A DNA stretch of 38,924 bases from Planococcus koreensis (GCF_004761975.1 NZ_RQII01000001.1:1-38924); one strand, 5' to 3'; counted from the stretch's first letter, positions 7,413 to 16,347 are shown. Notes: generated by a model from the letters alone, not told the origin. Made by a program: numbers and translations.

Positions 7413-7608
7413 GATATTCCGCAAAACAGCTGCGCTTGCCGCGGGCGAGCGCCAAGCCTCCTCAGTCGCTTCGCTCCCTGCGGGGTCTCGGCTGTCTCGC
7501 TTTCCCGCAGGCAAGATATTGGCCGAAGCTAGCGAGGCCATGTCTTTGCGACGAAGCGCCAAGCGCTGCAGGAGCAGAAAGGTTTTCTCCGCTGTTTTGC
7601 TCCATATC
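7413..7608 (+). repeat. MITE-like repeat element, copy 1 (type A)
   Basis: 196-bp element bounded by 18-bp terminal inverted repeats that match at 15 of 18 positions: GATATTCCGCAAAACAGC at the left and GCTGTTTTGCTCCATATC at the right. The interior is GC-rich and can fold (CCGCGGG pairing with CCCGCAGG around a GGGTCT-containing loop). A second copy lies inverted at 31355-31557. The frames open across it on both strands have no ribosome site and no protein-like composition, so I regard it as non-coding. The surrounding gap, 7290-7864, otherwise holds only AT-rich sequence, a decayed repeat fragment and the promoter region of the lysine operon. No clear target duplication is visible. Confidence 0.75.
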
Positions 7609-7639
7609 GAAAGATATCTTAGCTGAGGCGCGTCAAAGG

Positions 7640-7690
7640 GCTTGGCAACTCCTTTGCGACGAGCTTGCGCAGGAGCAATTGTCTTTGCTC
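7640..7690 (+). repeat. Decayed fragment of repeat type A
   Basis: TTTGCGACGAGC followed by TTGCGCAGGAGCA (7653-7676) repeats the right-hand interior of the intact element (TTTGCGACGAAGC...GCTGCAGGAGCAG, 7545-7577) with a short deletion and substitutions. It is a partial, older copy immediately beside copy 1. Confidence 0.55.
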
Positions 7691-7804
7691 TGCCTAAAGC
7701 GTCCGAAGCGGTGTATAAAATATTTATTCTTTTGTTCAATTTCTAGAAATATTATATAGAAAGAAAATTCTAATATTTCTCATTAAAGCTGGCAGTTTCA
7801 AAAT

Positions 7805-7844
7805 CCGTATGAAATAATGACTATGATAGGGGTTTCAAATACGG
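7805..7844 (+). promoter_or_regulatory. Inverted repeat in the leader of the lysine catabolic operon
   Basis: CCGTATGAAA (7805-7814) and TTTCAAATACGG (7833-7844) form an imperfect inverted repeat around a -10-like TATGAT (7822-7827); an additional TTTCA precedes it. Located just upstream of the AAGGAGG of the first gene, it may be an operator. No convincing -35 is seen. Confidence 0.3.
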
Positions 7845-7865
7845 CGTGCCAAGGAGGAATGGGAA

Positions 7866-9347
7866 ATGAAATTGACGAATTACGTAAACGGCGAATGGCA
7901 GGAAGCGGTTAATTCAGATTTTACTCCAGTACTGAATCCAGCAACGGGCGAACAATTGGCTCAAGTCCAAATGTCTACAGCTGCAGATGTAGAAGCGGCG
8001 GCCCGGGCGGCAAAAACAGCGCAGAAGAAATGGGCGAAAGTTCCAGCACCCAAACGAGCGGATTATTTATATGAAATTGGACGGTTGATGAAGGAAGATA
8101 AAGAACATTTGGCGCAAGTATTGACCAAGGAGATGGGCAAAGTCATCGAAGAAGCACGCGGCGAAGTTCAGGAAGGCATAGACATGGCTTTTTACATGGC
8201 TGGCGAAGGGCGCCGCATGTTCGGCGAAACGACGCCATCTGAACTGGCAGACAAATTTGCGATGAGCGTCCGTTCTCCAATCGGGGTTGTCGGCTTGATC
8301 ACTCCTTGGAACTTTCCGGTTGCGATTGCGACATGGAAGTCGTTTCCGGCTATCGTAGCGGGCAATGCGTTTCTCTGGAAGCCGGCAACCGAAACGCCGA
8401 TGATGGCTTTTGAAATGGCTAAAATCTTCGAGGCCGCAGGTTTGCCTCCAGGCGTGGCGAATGTTGTATTCGGCTCTGGCGCTGAAGTCGGCACAGCGAT
8501 GATCGAACATCCGGATATCAAAGTGATTTCGTTTACAGGTTCAACAGAGACTGGCCGCAAAGTGGCTGAGGCCGGAGGGCGGAACCTGAAGAAAGTCTCG
8601 CTGGAAATGGGCGGCAAGAATGCCGTGATTGTCATGGACGACGCAGATTTGGATCTTGCAGTCGATGGAATCTTATGGAGCGCATACGGAACAGCTGGCC
8701 AGCGATGCACAGCTTGCAGCCGGGTCATTGTCCATAAGGGCATAAAAGAGGAACTGCAAAGAAGGCTGCTTGAAAAAGTGGAAATGCTAACGGTAGGAGA
8801 TGGATTGGATGAAACGGTCAAAGTCGGCCCGGTCATCAATAAAAAAGCATTAGAGAAAATCCATTCCTATGTAGAAATCGGCCAGCAGGAAGGTGCAAAA
8901 TTGCTGGTGGGCGGAGCGGTTTTGAACGATGCACCGCTGGATAAAGGAAACTATTACGCTCCGACAGTGTTTACGGATGTGCTGCCGGATATGCGGATCG
9001 CGCAAGAGGAAATTTTCGGTCCGGTCGTATCAATCATCGAGGTGTCGAGCTTTGAAGAGGCGATTGGAGTGAATAATGGCGTCATATATGGCTTATCCAG
9101 TTCAATTTACACCAGCGATGTCAATCGGGCTTTCAAAGCGCAAAGGGATTTGGATACGGGAATCGTCTACATCAATGCAGGGACCACTGGCGCAGAAATT
9201 CATTTGCCATTCGGCGGGACGAAAGGGACCGGCAACGGCCATCGCGATTCAGGGGTTGCGGCGCTCGACGTCTTTACAGAGTGGAAGAGCGTATACATTG
9301 ATTTCAGCGGCAAGTTGCAGCGTGCGCAAATCGACAACGAAATCTGA
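7866..9347 (+). CDS. Aldehyde dehydrogenase, probable 2-aminoadipate 6-semialdehyde dehydrogenase
   Basis: 493 residues, standard for the ALDH superfamily, starting seven bases after AAGGAGGAA. Catalytic features are intact: Asn149 in PWNF, the NAD-fold GSTETG (225-230), Glu247 in LEMGG and the nucleophile Cys281 in GQRCTAC. The next gene, 19 bases downstream, encodes lysine 6-dehydrogenase, whose product is 2-aminoadipate 6-semialdehyde in equilibrium with piperideine-6-carboxylate. The natural role is therefore NAD(P)-dependent oxidation of that aldehyde to 2-aminoadipate in lysine breakdown. The ALDH assignment is certain; the substrate is inferred from context. It is the first gene of a three-gene operon and lies beyond a repeat-rich gap. 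Confidence 0.9.
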   Translation: MKLTNYVNGEWQEAVNSDFTPVLNPATGEQLAQVQMSTAADVEAAARAAKTAQKKWAKVPAPKRADYLYEIGRLMKEDKEHLAQVLTKEMGKVIEEARGEVQEGIDMAFYMAGEGRRMFGETTPSELADKFAMSVRSPIGVVGLITPWNFPVAIATWKSFPAIVAGNAFLWKPATETPMMAFEMAKIFEAAGLPPGVANVVFGSGAEVGTAMIEHPDIKVISFTGSTETGRKVAEAGGRNLKKVSLEMGGKNAVIVMDDADLDLAVDGILWSAYGTAGQRCTACSRVIVHKGIKEELQRRLLEKVEMLTVGDGLDETVKVGPVINKKALEKIHSYVEIGQQEGAKLLVGGAVLNDAPLDKGNYYAPTVFTDVLPDMRIAQEEIFGPVVSIIEVSSFEEAIGVNNGVIYGLSSSIYTSDVNRAFKAQRDLDTGIVYINAGTTGAEIHLPFGGTKGTGNGHRDSGVAALDVFTEWKSVYIDFSGKLQRAQIDNEI

Positions 9348-9366
9348 TTAAAGAGGAGGCGTCGGC

Positions 9367-10530
9367 ATGAAAATCGCGGTATTGGGTGCAGGGTTGATGG
9401 GCAAGCAGGCAGCAGGGGACTTGGCTGCCAATAGCGAAGTGGAAAAAGTGTTTTTGGCAGATCTCCATCCAGCCCAGGCTGAGCTGTTCAAGCAACAGCT
9501 GGGCAGCGATAAAGTCGAAGTTCTTTATTTGGATGCTCATGACGATCAGCAGCTTTTGGCCATCATGGAAAAGGCTGACGTGGTCATCAACGCCTTATTT
9601 TACACCTTCAATGAGAAGGTGGCCCGTCTTGCCATGCAATGCGGAGTCCATTCTGTGGACCTGGGCGGCCATATCGGCGGAGCTACTGACGCCGTTTTGT
9701 CGCTGCATGAACAAGCGGAGCAGCGCGGCGTGACGCTCATTCCGGATTTGGGTGTGGCTCCCGGAATGATGAATATATTGGTTGGCCATGGAGCCGGTAA
9801 ATTGGATCAAGTCCATGAAATCCGGATTTTTGTCGGCGGAATACCGGTGAAACCCGAACCGCCATTAATGTACAATCATGTTTTTTCATTGGAAGGCGTA
9901 TTCGACCATTATACGGACCCGTCGTTTGTCATCCGCGAAGGGCGTGAACAGGAAGTCGCTTCGCTGTCGGAAATCGAGTTTGTCCAATTCGAGGGTTTTG
10001 GGGAACTTGAAGCTTTCCATACATCTGGCGGAACATCTACGCTTATCGACACGTTCAGCGACGTCGATACATTGGAGTATAAAACGGTTCGCTATAAAGG
10101 GCATGCCGAAAAGTTCCAAATCCTCGTCGACCTCGGATTCACGGATCGGGAAAAAACGGTAAATGTGAACGGGCTTATCGTGAAGCCGCGAGACGTTTTG
10201 CGTGAAGTGCTGAAGCCGCTTACGGAACTTGGCGATAAACAGGATGCTGTTTTATTGCGCGTCATGGTGTCGGGCACCAAAGAAGGCGAAGGGCTTACCT
10301 ATGAATACAATATGATCACAATGAGGGAAGATGCGGGGGTCACCGCTATGGCGCGGGCAACTGCCTATACGATTTCAGTTGTGGCGCAGATGATCGGCAG
10401 CGGCATTATCGATAAGCGAGGTTCTTATCCGCCTGAAATGATCGTGCCAGGCGATGAATACATCGCGGAAATGGCGAAGCGCGGAGTTCTCATCAAAGAA
10501 ACAGTGCATCGTTCCGCGTATCAGAATTAA
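9367..10530 (+). CDS. lysDH: L-lysine 6-dehydrogenase (saccharopine dehydrogenase fold)
   Basis: 387 residues with an N-terminal Rossmann fold ([12 protein letters not shown] at 5-16) and a saccharopine-dehydrogenase-type C-terminal domain. It closely resembles, from memory, the characterised Geobacillus stearothermophilus lysine 6-dehydrogenase across its length, including [43 protein letters not shown] and the tail [18 protein letters not shown]. The enzyme oxidatively deaminates the epsilon-amino group of lysine with NAD to give 2-aminoadipate 6-semialdehyde. Start supported by GAGGAGG nine bases upstream. The flanking aldehyde dehydrogenase and glutaryl-CoA-dehydrogenase-like genes fit a lysine-to-crotonyl-CoA route. 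It is unlike the bifunctional LKR/SDH route because no saccharopine step is needed. Confidence 0.85.
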   Translation: MKIAVLGAGLMGKQAAGDLAANSEVEKVFLADLHPAQAELFKQQLGSDKVEVLYLDAHDDQQLLAIMEKADVVINALFYTFNEKVARLAMQCGVHSVDLGGHIGGATDAVLSLHEQAEQRGVTLIPDLGVAPGMMNILVGHGAGKLDQVHEIRIFVGGIPVKPEPPLMYNHVFSLEGVFDHYTDPSFVIREGREQEVASLSEIEFVQFEGFGELEAFHTSGGTSTLIDTFSDVDTLEYKTVRYKGHAEKFQILVDLGFTDREKTVNVNGLIVKPRDVLREVLKPLTELGDKQDAVLLRVMVSGTKEGEGLTYEYNMITMREDAGVTAMARATAYTISVVAQMIGSGIIDKRGSYPPEMIVPGDEYIAEMAKRGVLIKETVHRSAYQN

Positions 10531-10555
10531 AAAAACGGCATAAGGGGGAACGGCT

Positions 10556-11749
10556 ATGGACTTCGAATTCACTCAAGAACAGCAGCTGCTTCGGAAAACC
10601 GTCAGGCATTTTGTCGATGAAGAAATCATTCCGTATATAGCTGGATGGGATGCAGCCGGTGCTTTTGATCCGGCCATCTGGACGCGGCTGAAAGATATGG
10701 GCCTTATGGGTGTATGCATACCGGAAAAATACGGCGGCAGCGGCATGGATTATAATTCGCTGGCGATTATTTGTGAAGAATTGGAACGGGGAGACACGGC
10801 TTTCCGCACGGCGGTTTCCGTCCATACGGGCCTCAATTCGATGTCCCTTTTGCAATGGGGGACCGAGCAGCAGAAAGAGCAATACCTCGTTCCCCAAGCG
10901 AAAGGTGAAAAAATCGGGGCATTCGGCCTGACGGAACCGGGCGCAGGCTCAGATGTCGCGGCTTTGGCTTCGACAGCAGTGAGAGACGGCGAGCATTATA
11001 TTTTGAATGGCCAGAAAACCTGGATTTCGTTATGCGACGCTGCCGACCATTTCATCGTTTTCGCTTATACTGACAAAGAGAAAAAGCATAAAGGAATCAG
11101 CGCGTTTATCGTCGAGCGGACATGGGAAGGGTTTTCTTCTAAAGCGCTAAAAGGAAAGTATGGCATCCGCTCGGGCAATACTGGAGAATTATTCTTCGAT
11201 GATTTGCGGGTGCCGGTTGAAAACCTGTTGGGGCAAGAAGGAGAAGGCTTTAAAATCGCCATGTCGGCGCTTGATAATGGCCGCTTTACGGTTGCTGCTG
11301 GTGCTTGCGGCTTGCTGATGGCTTGCATAGAGGAAAGCGTCAAATACTGCCATAGCCGTTCGACATTCGGGAAACCGATCGGCGAGCACCAGCTTGTCCA
11401 GCAGATGCTCGCCAATATGGAGGCCGGCTATCAAATGAGCAGGCTGCTTGTCTACCGCGCAGGCGAGATGAAAAATCAAGGAAAGCGCAACACACGGGAA
11501 ACATCGCTGGCAAAATGGCAGGCTTGTGATTTTGCCAATAAAGCGGCGGATGATGCGGTTCAGATCCACGGCGCTTATGGCTATACGGACGAATATCCGG
11601 TTGCCCGCTTCTTGCGGAACTCGAAAGCTCCGGTCATTTACGAAGGCACGCGCGAAATCCACACGCTCATGCAAGCGGATTATGTTCTCGGCAACCGCCA
11701 GGACAAGAAATTGAATCACATGCTGCCGCAATGGCCGTTTGAAGAATAA
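10556..11749 (+). CDS. Acyl-CoA dehydrogenase, probably glutaryl-CoA dehydrogenase
   Basis: 397 residues with the complete acyl-CoA dehydrogenase fold: helical N-domain, beta-domain signature GAFGLTEPGAGSDVA, and C-domain with the QIHGAYGYTDEYPVAR segment and catalytic base Glu363 in IYEGTREIH. The segment FRTAVSVHTGL (83-93) resembles YRSAMSVQSSL of animal glutaryl-CoA dehydrogenase, whose Arg (here Arg84) contacts the distal carboxylate; this supports a dicarboxylyl-CoA substrate. In the lysine pathway it would convert glutaryl-CoA to crotonyl-CoA in the FAD-dependent step feeding beta-oxidation. It starts after AAGGGGGAA, 25 bases from the lysDH stop, and ends at a strong terminator. Substrate is inferred. 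Confidence 0.85.
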   Translation: MDFEFTQEQQLLRKTVRHFVDEEIIPYIAGWDAAGAFDPAIWTRLKDMGLMGVCIPEKYGGSGMDYNSLAIICEELERGDTAFRTAVSVHTGLNSMSLLQWGTEQQKEQYLVPQAKGEKIGAFGLTEPGAGSDVAALASTAVRDGEHYILNGQKTWISLCDAADHFIVFAYTDKEKKHKGISAFIVERTWEGFSSKALKGKYGIRSGNTGELFFDDLRVPVENLLGQEGEGFKIAMSALDNGRFTVAAGACGLLMACIEESVKYCHSRSTFGKPIGEHQLVQQMLANMEAGYQMSRLLVYRAGEMKNQGKRNTRETSLAKWQACDFANKAADDAVQIHGAYGYTDEYPVARFLRNSKAPVIYEGTREIHTLMQADYVLGNRQDKKLNHMLPQWPFEE

Positions 11750-11798
11750 AAGAGCCGTACGTCACGTCATGGCAAATGACTTGGCGTACGGCTTTTTC
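11750..11798. terminator. Bidirectional terminator after the lysine operon
   Basis: AGCCGTACG and CGTACGGCT form a perfect 9-bp outer stem, with an inner GTCAT/ATGAC pairing, followed by TTTTT. The convergent lipid kinase gene ends just beyond it and can use it from the other strand. Confidence 0.85.
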
Positions 11799-11809
11799 TA
11801 TGGAATCGA

Positions 11810-12727
11810 TTATTCAGGAATGCTGTCAAATGAAGGCTTCGGCACCAGCATCTGAAGTTTCTTCGGTTGGATTTGAATATCGAGCGGCGTCTTCAAGTAA
11901 ATTTCACCGTCTGTATCCACTTCTTTTTCTTCATCTGTCCAAATTTTGATGTGCTGTCCTTGGAAATGCGCGATGTGCTCCAGTTCATCTGGCGTCACAT
12001 CAGGTTTGGCAAGCGAAAACCATTCGCGGATCGCAGTGAGTGTCGAAGACTGGATGATGAACACATCAAGCAAGCCGTCGGAAGGGCTGATCGAGTCCAT
12101 CGGAAACATATGTGTACCGATGGATTTTCCGTTCATGATCAATGCGGCAACCCCTTCTTCAACGGATTGGACGCCATCGATTTCGAGATGGATCGGAAAT
12201 GGAATCGATTGGCGCATTGTCTGCAGCGCACTCATGAAATAACTGATTTTGCCGTAGCGCTCTTTTAAATCAGGGTCAATGTTCAAAGACGTATCGGTAA
12301 TCAATCCGAGGCCGGCGAAATTCAGGAAAATCCGATGATTGATTTGTGCAGTGTCGATGTCCTGAATATCTCCAGCGGCCAAAGTTTCTGCCGCCTGGTC
12401 AAGCAGCAATGGAATCTCCAGTGTCCGGGCAAAATCGTTGCACGTTCCGCTTGGAAGGATTCCAAGTACTGGAGGAGCGTCCATGGTGGAAAGCACTTGT
12501 ACCGCAATGTGTACGGTGCCGTCTCCTCCAGCGACAAAAAGCGCATCGGCGTTATTGCAGGAGTTGCGGCATGCCGCTTCGAATTCTTCTGGTGATGCTG
12601 TTTGAATCAGCTCAAGATGTTTTGACGCCCGCGCGAGAGCGGGAACAGCCAAAGGGATTACCGTGTCTGTCGTTGCCGCTCCAGCTGCGCCGTTATACAA
12701 TAATATGGAACGTTCAAATCTCGGCAT
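11810..12727 (-). CDS. Diacylglycerol/lipid kinase family protein (YegS/DagK type)
   Basis: 305 residues, the usual length for the DAGKc superfamily. The catalytic domain has the nucleotide-binding ALFVAGGDGTVHIAV segment and the substrate motif PSGTCNDFART, where Cys replaces the common Gly of GTGNDFA. The C-terminal half is the beta-sandwich of YegS/DgkB relatives (NFAGLGLITD, then SPSDGLLDVFII). Such cytosolic enzymes phosphorylate diacylglycerol or related lipids with ATP, recycling lipid by-products; which lipid cannot be told. GGAGG lies ten bases before the ATG. It is transcribed alone, divergently from the AlaX-type gene. Confidence 0.88.
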   Translation of the reverse strand: MPRFERSILLYNGAAGAATTDTVIPLAVPALARASKHLELIQTASPEEFEAACRNSCNNADALFVAGGDGTVHIAVQVLSTMDAPPVLGILPSGTCNDFARTLEIPLLLDQAAETLAAGDIQDIDTAQINHRIFLNFAGLGLITDTSLNIDPDLKERYGKISYFMSALQTMRQSIPFPIHLEIDGVQSVEEGVAALIMNGKSIGTHMFPMDSISPSDGLLDVFIIQSSTLTAIREWFSLAKPDVTPDELEHIAHFQGQHIKIWTDEEKEVDTDGEIYLKTPLDIQIQPKKLQMLVPKPSFDSIPE

Positions 12728-12831
12728 GCTTGCTACCTCCTAAAATCTCTTGTAATGATTCATTTCCACTAAACGGAGATCCCTAAACAACAGAAGGCTG
12801 CATACTGAAGCAGCGGAAAGAAGGAATGATA

Positions 12832-14034
12832 ATGACATTGACATTGAAAATGTATTATGGCGACCCGGAAATTGCGCAGGCCACAGTGGAAGTAATTGGG
12901 TCGGGACAGGATGAAAAAGGGCAATACATACTAACGAACCAAACAATCTTCTATCCGGAAGGCGGCGGACAACCTGCAGACACCGGCTTCATTGACGGCG
13001 CTGCAGTACTGGACGTCCAATCTTCGCAGGAGGAGATCCGGCATTATACGGATATGCCGCTTAGCAACGGGGAATACCCGGCGCAGCTGGACTGGAACAA
13101 GCGCTTTGACCATATGCAGCAGCATGCTGGCCAGCACGTGCTGAGTGCCGTGTTTGCTGACCGGCATAATTTGCATACTACGAGCTTTCATCTTGGGGAA
13201 GAACGTGTGTCGATTGATTTGGACGCTGCTGAAATTCCACAGGAAGTTCTCGCTGCTGCGGAAGCTGCGGCAAATGATGTCATACGCCGCCATTTGCCGA
13301 TCACTACGGAGTGGGTGACGGAAGAGCAGGCTAAATCTATGTCCTTAAGAAAACCGCCTGCAGTGAAAGGGGACATTCGGCTCGTAAAAATCGATGGTGT
13401 CGACTTGAACGCCTGCGGAGGCACCCATCCTAAAAACACTTCTGACATTGGCCTCATTAAAATTATTGCTGCTGAGAAGGCGAAAGGCGGCACACGGGTT
13501 TATTTTTTATGTGGAGGGCGGGCATTCGGCCATTTCAAATTGCTGATTGAAACCACTGATGAACTGGTGCGCCAGCTAAATTCCCCGTTGAAGGATTTGC
13601 CGGGTGCGGCTGATGCGTTGCTTGAAGAAAAAGCGGCAATCGAAAAAGAATTAAAAGACACGCGTTCAAAATTATTGGAAGCGGAATCTTTCGGCATACA
13701 ACCAGCGGCAAATACGGCTACTGCAGAGCGTATATTTTACAACCGCCCAGTAAAAGAACTCCAGCAATTGGCGCGTATTGTTGCAGCGCGCGAAAAACAT
13801 TCATACATACTCCTTTTATCGGCAGAAGGCAAAGGCGTGCGATTTGTCTGTGCAAAAGGGGAAGAGGCACAGGGAGATATGCGGGAGGTGCTGGGAGAGT
13901 TGCTGGCATTGACGGATGGCAAAGGCGGCGGAAATCCGGGATTTGTACAAGGCGGTGGGAATACGGAGTGCGAAAATGAGCAGTTTATCCGCACATTCCA
14001 AAAGGCTGTAAAAAAGTTCCGGGAAAATCTGTAA
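12832..14034 (+). CDS. alaX: Alanyl-tRNA editing protein, AlaX-L type
   Basis: 400 residues from the ATG at 12832, seven bases after AAGAAGG; the ATG at 12826 touches that ribosome site. The N-terminal part corresponds to the second barrel preceding the editing domain (TIFYPEGGGQPADTG), followed by the zinc motifs of the AlaRS editing domain: HAGQH (His98, His102) and later NACGGTHP. A coiled region and a C-terminal DHHA1 domain ending GGKGGGNPGFVQGGG complete the long AlaX-L form. These free-standing proteins hydrolyse Ser- or Gly-tRNA(Ala) made by mistake. No aminoacylation domain is present. The gene stands alone, divergent from the lipid kinase. Confidence 0.9.
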   Translation: MTLTLKMYYGDPEIAQATVEVIGSGQDEKGQYILTNQTIFYPEGGGQPADTGFIDGAAVLDVQSSQEEIRHYTDMPLSNGEYPAQLDWNKRFDHMQQHAGQHVLSAVFADRHNLHTTSFHLGEERVSIDLDAAEIPQEVLAAAEAAANDVIRRHLPITTEWVTEEQAKSMSLRKPPAVKGDIRLVKIDGVDLNACGGTHPKNTSDIGLIKIIAAEKAKGGTRVYFLCGGRAFGHFKLLIETTDELVRQLNSPLKDLPGAADALLEEKAAIEKELKDTRSKLLEAESFGIQPAANTATAERIFYNRPVKELQQLARIVAAREKHSYILLLSAEGKGVRFVCAKGEEAQGDMREVLGELLALTDGKGGGNPGFVQGGGNTECENEQFIRTFQKAVKKFRENL

Positions 14035-14091
14035 CTTTTTCCTGTGGCTAGTGTCTAATTGGAAAAGAAGCCTTGAAAGGCGGGGTCGGTT

Positions 14092-16254
14092 ATGAAGAAA
14101 AGAGGGATATGGCTATTGGCTGCAGTATTGTTTGCGGCCATCGCAATTGCAGGCGTTTTGATGTTCGATAAAGTGACTGTCAACGCACCCGCGCTCGCTT
14201 TGACTGAGCAAGGATGGCGCGCGAATTTCTCATCTGCAGTCCAAGGGAATGCGATTGAAAAAGGTGATATTTATCTGACGGATGCGGAAGGGAATCGGGT
14301 GGAAGCTTCAATGGAATTGCGGCCAAATGGAAAAACCATTGAAATTTCGCAGCTTCCGGCTGGGCAATACGAGCTTCACATCAAGGAATCAGCAATCAAA
14401 GGAAGCTTTTTCAAATCACTTGACCGAAAAGAGCTCACTTTTTCTGTCCAGGAAGAAATCCAGACATTGACGGATGCTGAAGAGCTAAGAGCGTATTTCG
14501 CCCAAGTACTGGCGCTGCAGCAAAGCAATGAAGAAGACGGCATTTTCACAGACAAAAGCGGCGCCACAGAAGAGTCTGCGGACAGCGGCAGCGGAGAAGC
14601 CAGCGGAGAAGGCGGGAATGGCGGCGATTACTCGACCACCAATAAACAAGTTGAAGGTGTGGATGAAGCCGATTTGGTGAAAACCGATGGATCGTTCATT
14701 TATTCAATCAGCGAAAATCGCGTCATTATTACGGATGTCCGAAATCCGGACGAATTGGCTGTGGCGGATGAACTGGTTTTCGAGGAAGAATTATATCCGC
14801 AGCAATTGTTCTTGAACGATGGCGTTCTTGTGGTAATCGGCAGCAAGTATTCGATTATGCCGATGGATGGCATGGAACGTGAATATTTTCCGCATATGGG
14901 AATGACAACCGTACACCTTTACGACATTGATAATCCGGCATCGCCGGAATTGCTGAGGGAGTTCGGGACGGAAGGAAATTTGAATGGCGCAAGGCTGGCT
15001 GGCAATGTCTTATACTATGTCACCAATGTCTACCCGGATTTCTGGATCATGGAGCAGCAAAATGATGCGGAATTGCGTCCCCATACCTACGACTCGAAAA
15101 ATGGCGGTACGCTGACACCGATGCCCTATGACAGCCTTTCCATCCTGCCTGGAACAATGGAAGGCAGCTATAGTGTCATATCAACTATCGATTTGGCGGA
15201 GCCTTCCCAGAACGACATTAGCACGAAAGGATTTTTAGGCGGCAGCGAGCAAATGTATATGTCGAAAGACCACCTCTATTTGACAGCAGCCGCTTATATT
15301 CCAGCAGAAAGCGAAGACGGCACAGTGACCGACAGCAATGCCGACATTGCAATCTGGATGCCGCAGACGGCAAATACAGAGATTTTCAAATTTGCATTGG
15401 AAGGGACAGATGTCCAATTCATAGCCTCCAGCGAAGTGGCGGGTTCACTTTTGAACCAGTTTTCCATGGATGAACACAATGGCTATTTCCGTATAGCAAC
15501 AACTGAAGGGTTTGCCTGGAATGTTAATGAACCCTCGAAAAACCATCTGTTCATTCTGGATGCTGGCATGAAACAGGTTGGAGCAGTGGAAGATTTGGCA
15601 AAAGGAGAGCGGATCTATTCAGCCCGTTTTATCGGAGACAAAGCATATATGGTGACGTTCAAAGAAACCGATCCCTTGTTTGTCATCGATGTATCCGCGC
15701 CATCCGCGCCGAAAGTGATGGGCGAGCTGAAAATTCCCGGGTTCTCGAATTATCTCCATCCGTTGGATGAAAACCATTTGATCGGTTTTGGCGCTGATAC
15801 GAAGCTGGAACCGGTGAAAGGTGGAGAGCCGCGGGTAGTGACCGGCGGCATGAAAATCTCGCTTTTCGATATCAGTGATTTTTCGAACCCTCAAGAAAAA
15901 GACAACGAAATCATTGGCGGTCCCGGAACTTATTCCCAGCTGCAATACGACCACAAAGCGCTGTTCATCCATCCGGAAAAGAACCTATACGGCTTTCCGC
16001 TGACGATGTACAGTGAAACAGATGGCAAGTATGTGGAGTTCGAAGGTGAAGGTGCGATGATTTACACGATAACTCCTGACGGCATTACAGAAGCGGCCAA
16101 TCTAATATCACCGTCCGATATGCAATATGAAGATTGGGCGAAAAGCGTGCAGCGTATCCTGTATAGCGGCGACAACCTCTATACCGTGGCCAATAGCGAA
16201 GTGAAAAGCTATAAACTCGAAACCTTTGAATTGAAAGACACATTGGCCTATTAG
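14092..16254 (+). CDS. Secreted or membrane-anchored beta-propeller protein (COG4880 type)
   Basis: 720 residues. A lysine-led hydrophobic N-terminus (1-25) is a signal peptide or anchor. Residues about 30-120 form a small beta domain reminiscent of CopC/Big-type folds (KGDIYLTDAEGNRV, LPAGQYELHIK). A Ser/Gly/Glu-rich linker (about 145-180) leads to the hallmark NKQVEGVDEADLVKTDG and a large C-terminal beta-propeller related distantly to WD40, with repeated YLIV-type strands to the end. No enzymatic motif is visible. Members are found on cell surfaces of bacteria and archaea; function is not established. Start follows AAAGGCGGGG. It is a single-gene unit ending at a strong terminator. Confidence 0.85.
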   Translation: MKKRGIWLLAAVLFAAIAIAGVLMFDKVTVNAPALALTEQGWRANFSSAVQGNAIEKGDIYLTDAEGNRVEASMELRPNGKTIEISQLPAGQYELHIKESAIKGSFFKSLDRKELTFSVQEEIQTLTDAEELRAYFAQVLALQQSNEEDGIFTDKSGATEESADSGSGEASGEGGNGGDYSTTNKQVEGVDEADLVKTDGSFIYSISENRVIITDVRNPDELAVADELVFEEELYPQQLFLNDGVLVVIGSKYSIMPMDGMEREYFPHMGMTTVHLYDIDNPASPELLREFGTEGNLNGARLAGNVLYYVTNVYPDFWIMEQQNDAELRPHTYDSKNGGTLTPMPYDSLSILPGTMEGSYSVISTIDLAEPSQNDISTKGFLGGSEQMYMSKDHLYLTAAAYIPAESEDGTVTDSNADIAIWMPQTANTEIFKFALEGTDVQFIASSEVAGSLLNQFSMDEHNGYFRIATTEGFAWNVNEPSKNHLFILDAGMKQVGAVEDLAKGERIYSARFIGDKAYMVTFKETDPLFVIDVSAPSAPKVMGELKIPGFSNYLHPLDENHLIGFGADTKLEPVKGGEPRVVTGGMKISLFDISDFSNPQEKDNEIIGGPGTYSQLQYDHKALFIHPEKNLYGFPLTMYSETDGKYVEFEGEGAMIYTITPDGITEAANLISPSDMQYEDWAKSVQRILYSGDNLYTVANSEVKSYKLETFELKDTLAY

Positions 16255-16258
16255 CCGT

Positions 16259-16293
16259 CCGCACATCCGGAATTTCCGGATGTGCGGTTTTTT
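16259..16293 (+). terminator. Terminator of the beta-propeller gene
   Basis: Perfect 12-bp stem CCGCACATCCGG / CCGGATGTGCGG with a five-base loop and TTTTTT directly after. Confidence 0.92.
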
Positions 16294-16347
16294 ATTCAGA
16301 AAATCAGGGAAGTACTATAGTATTCTAAAAATTTTGGAGGCGATTGG

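Noticed and set aside
7404..7759. Several open frames of 70-110 codons on both strands across repeat copy 1
   Set aside because: No ribosome sites, strongly skewed composition, and all map to the repeated GC-rich element; similar frames recur in copy 2.
7788..7815. TGGCAG... as a sigma-54 promoter for the lysine operon
   Set aside because: The -12 GC element is missing and no sigma-54 activator gene is nearby.
16287..16316. GTTTTT...GGGAAG as a sigma-B promoter for the alcohol dehydrogenase
   Set aside because: The -35 overlaps the preceding terminator T-tract and the -10 match is poor.
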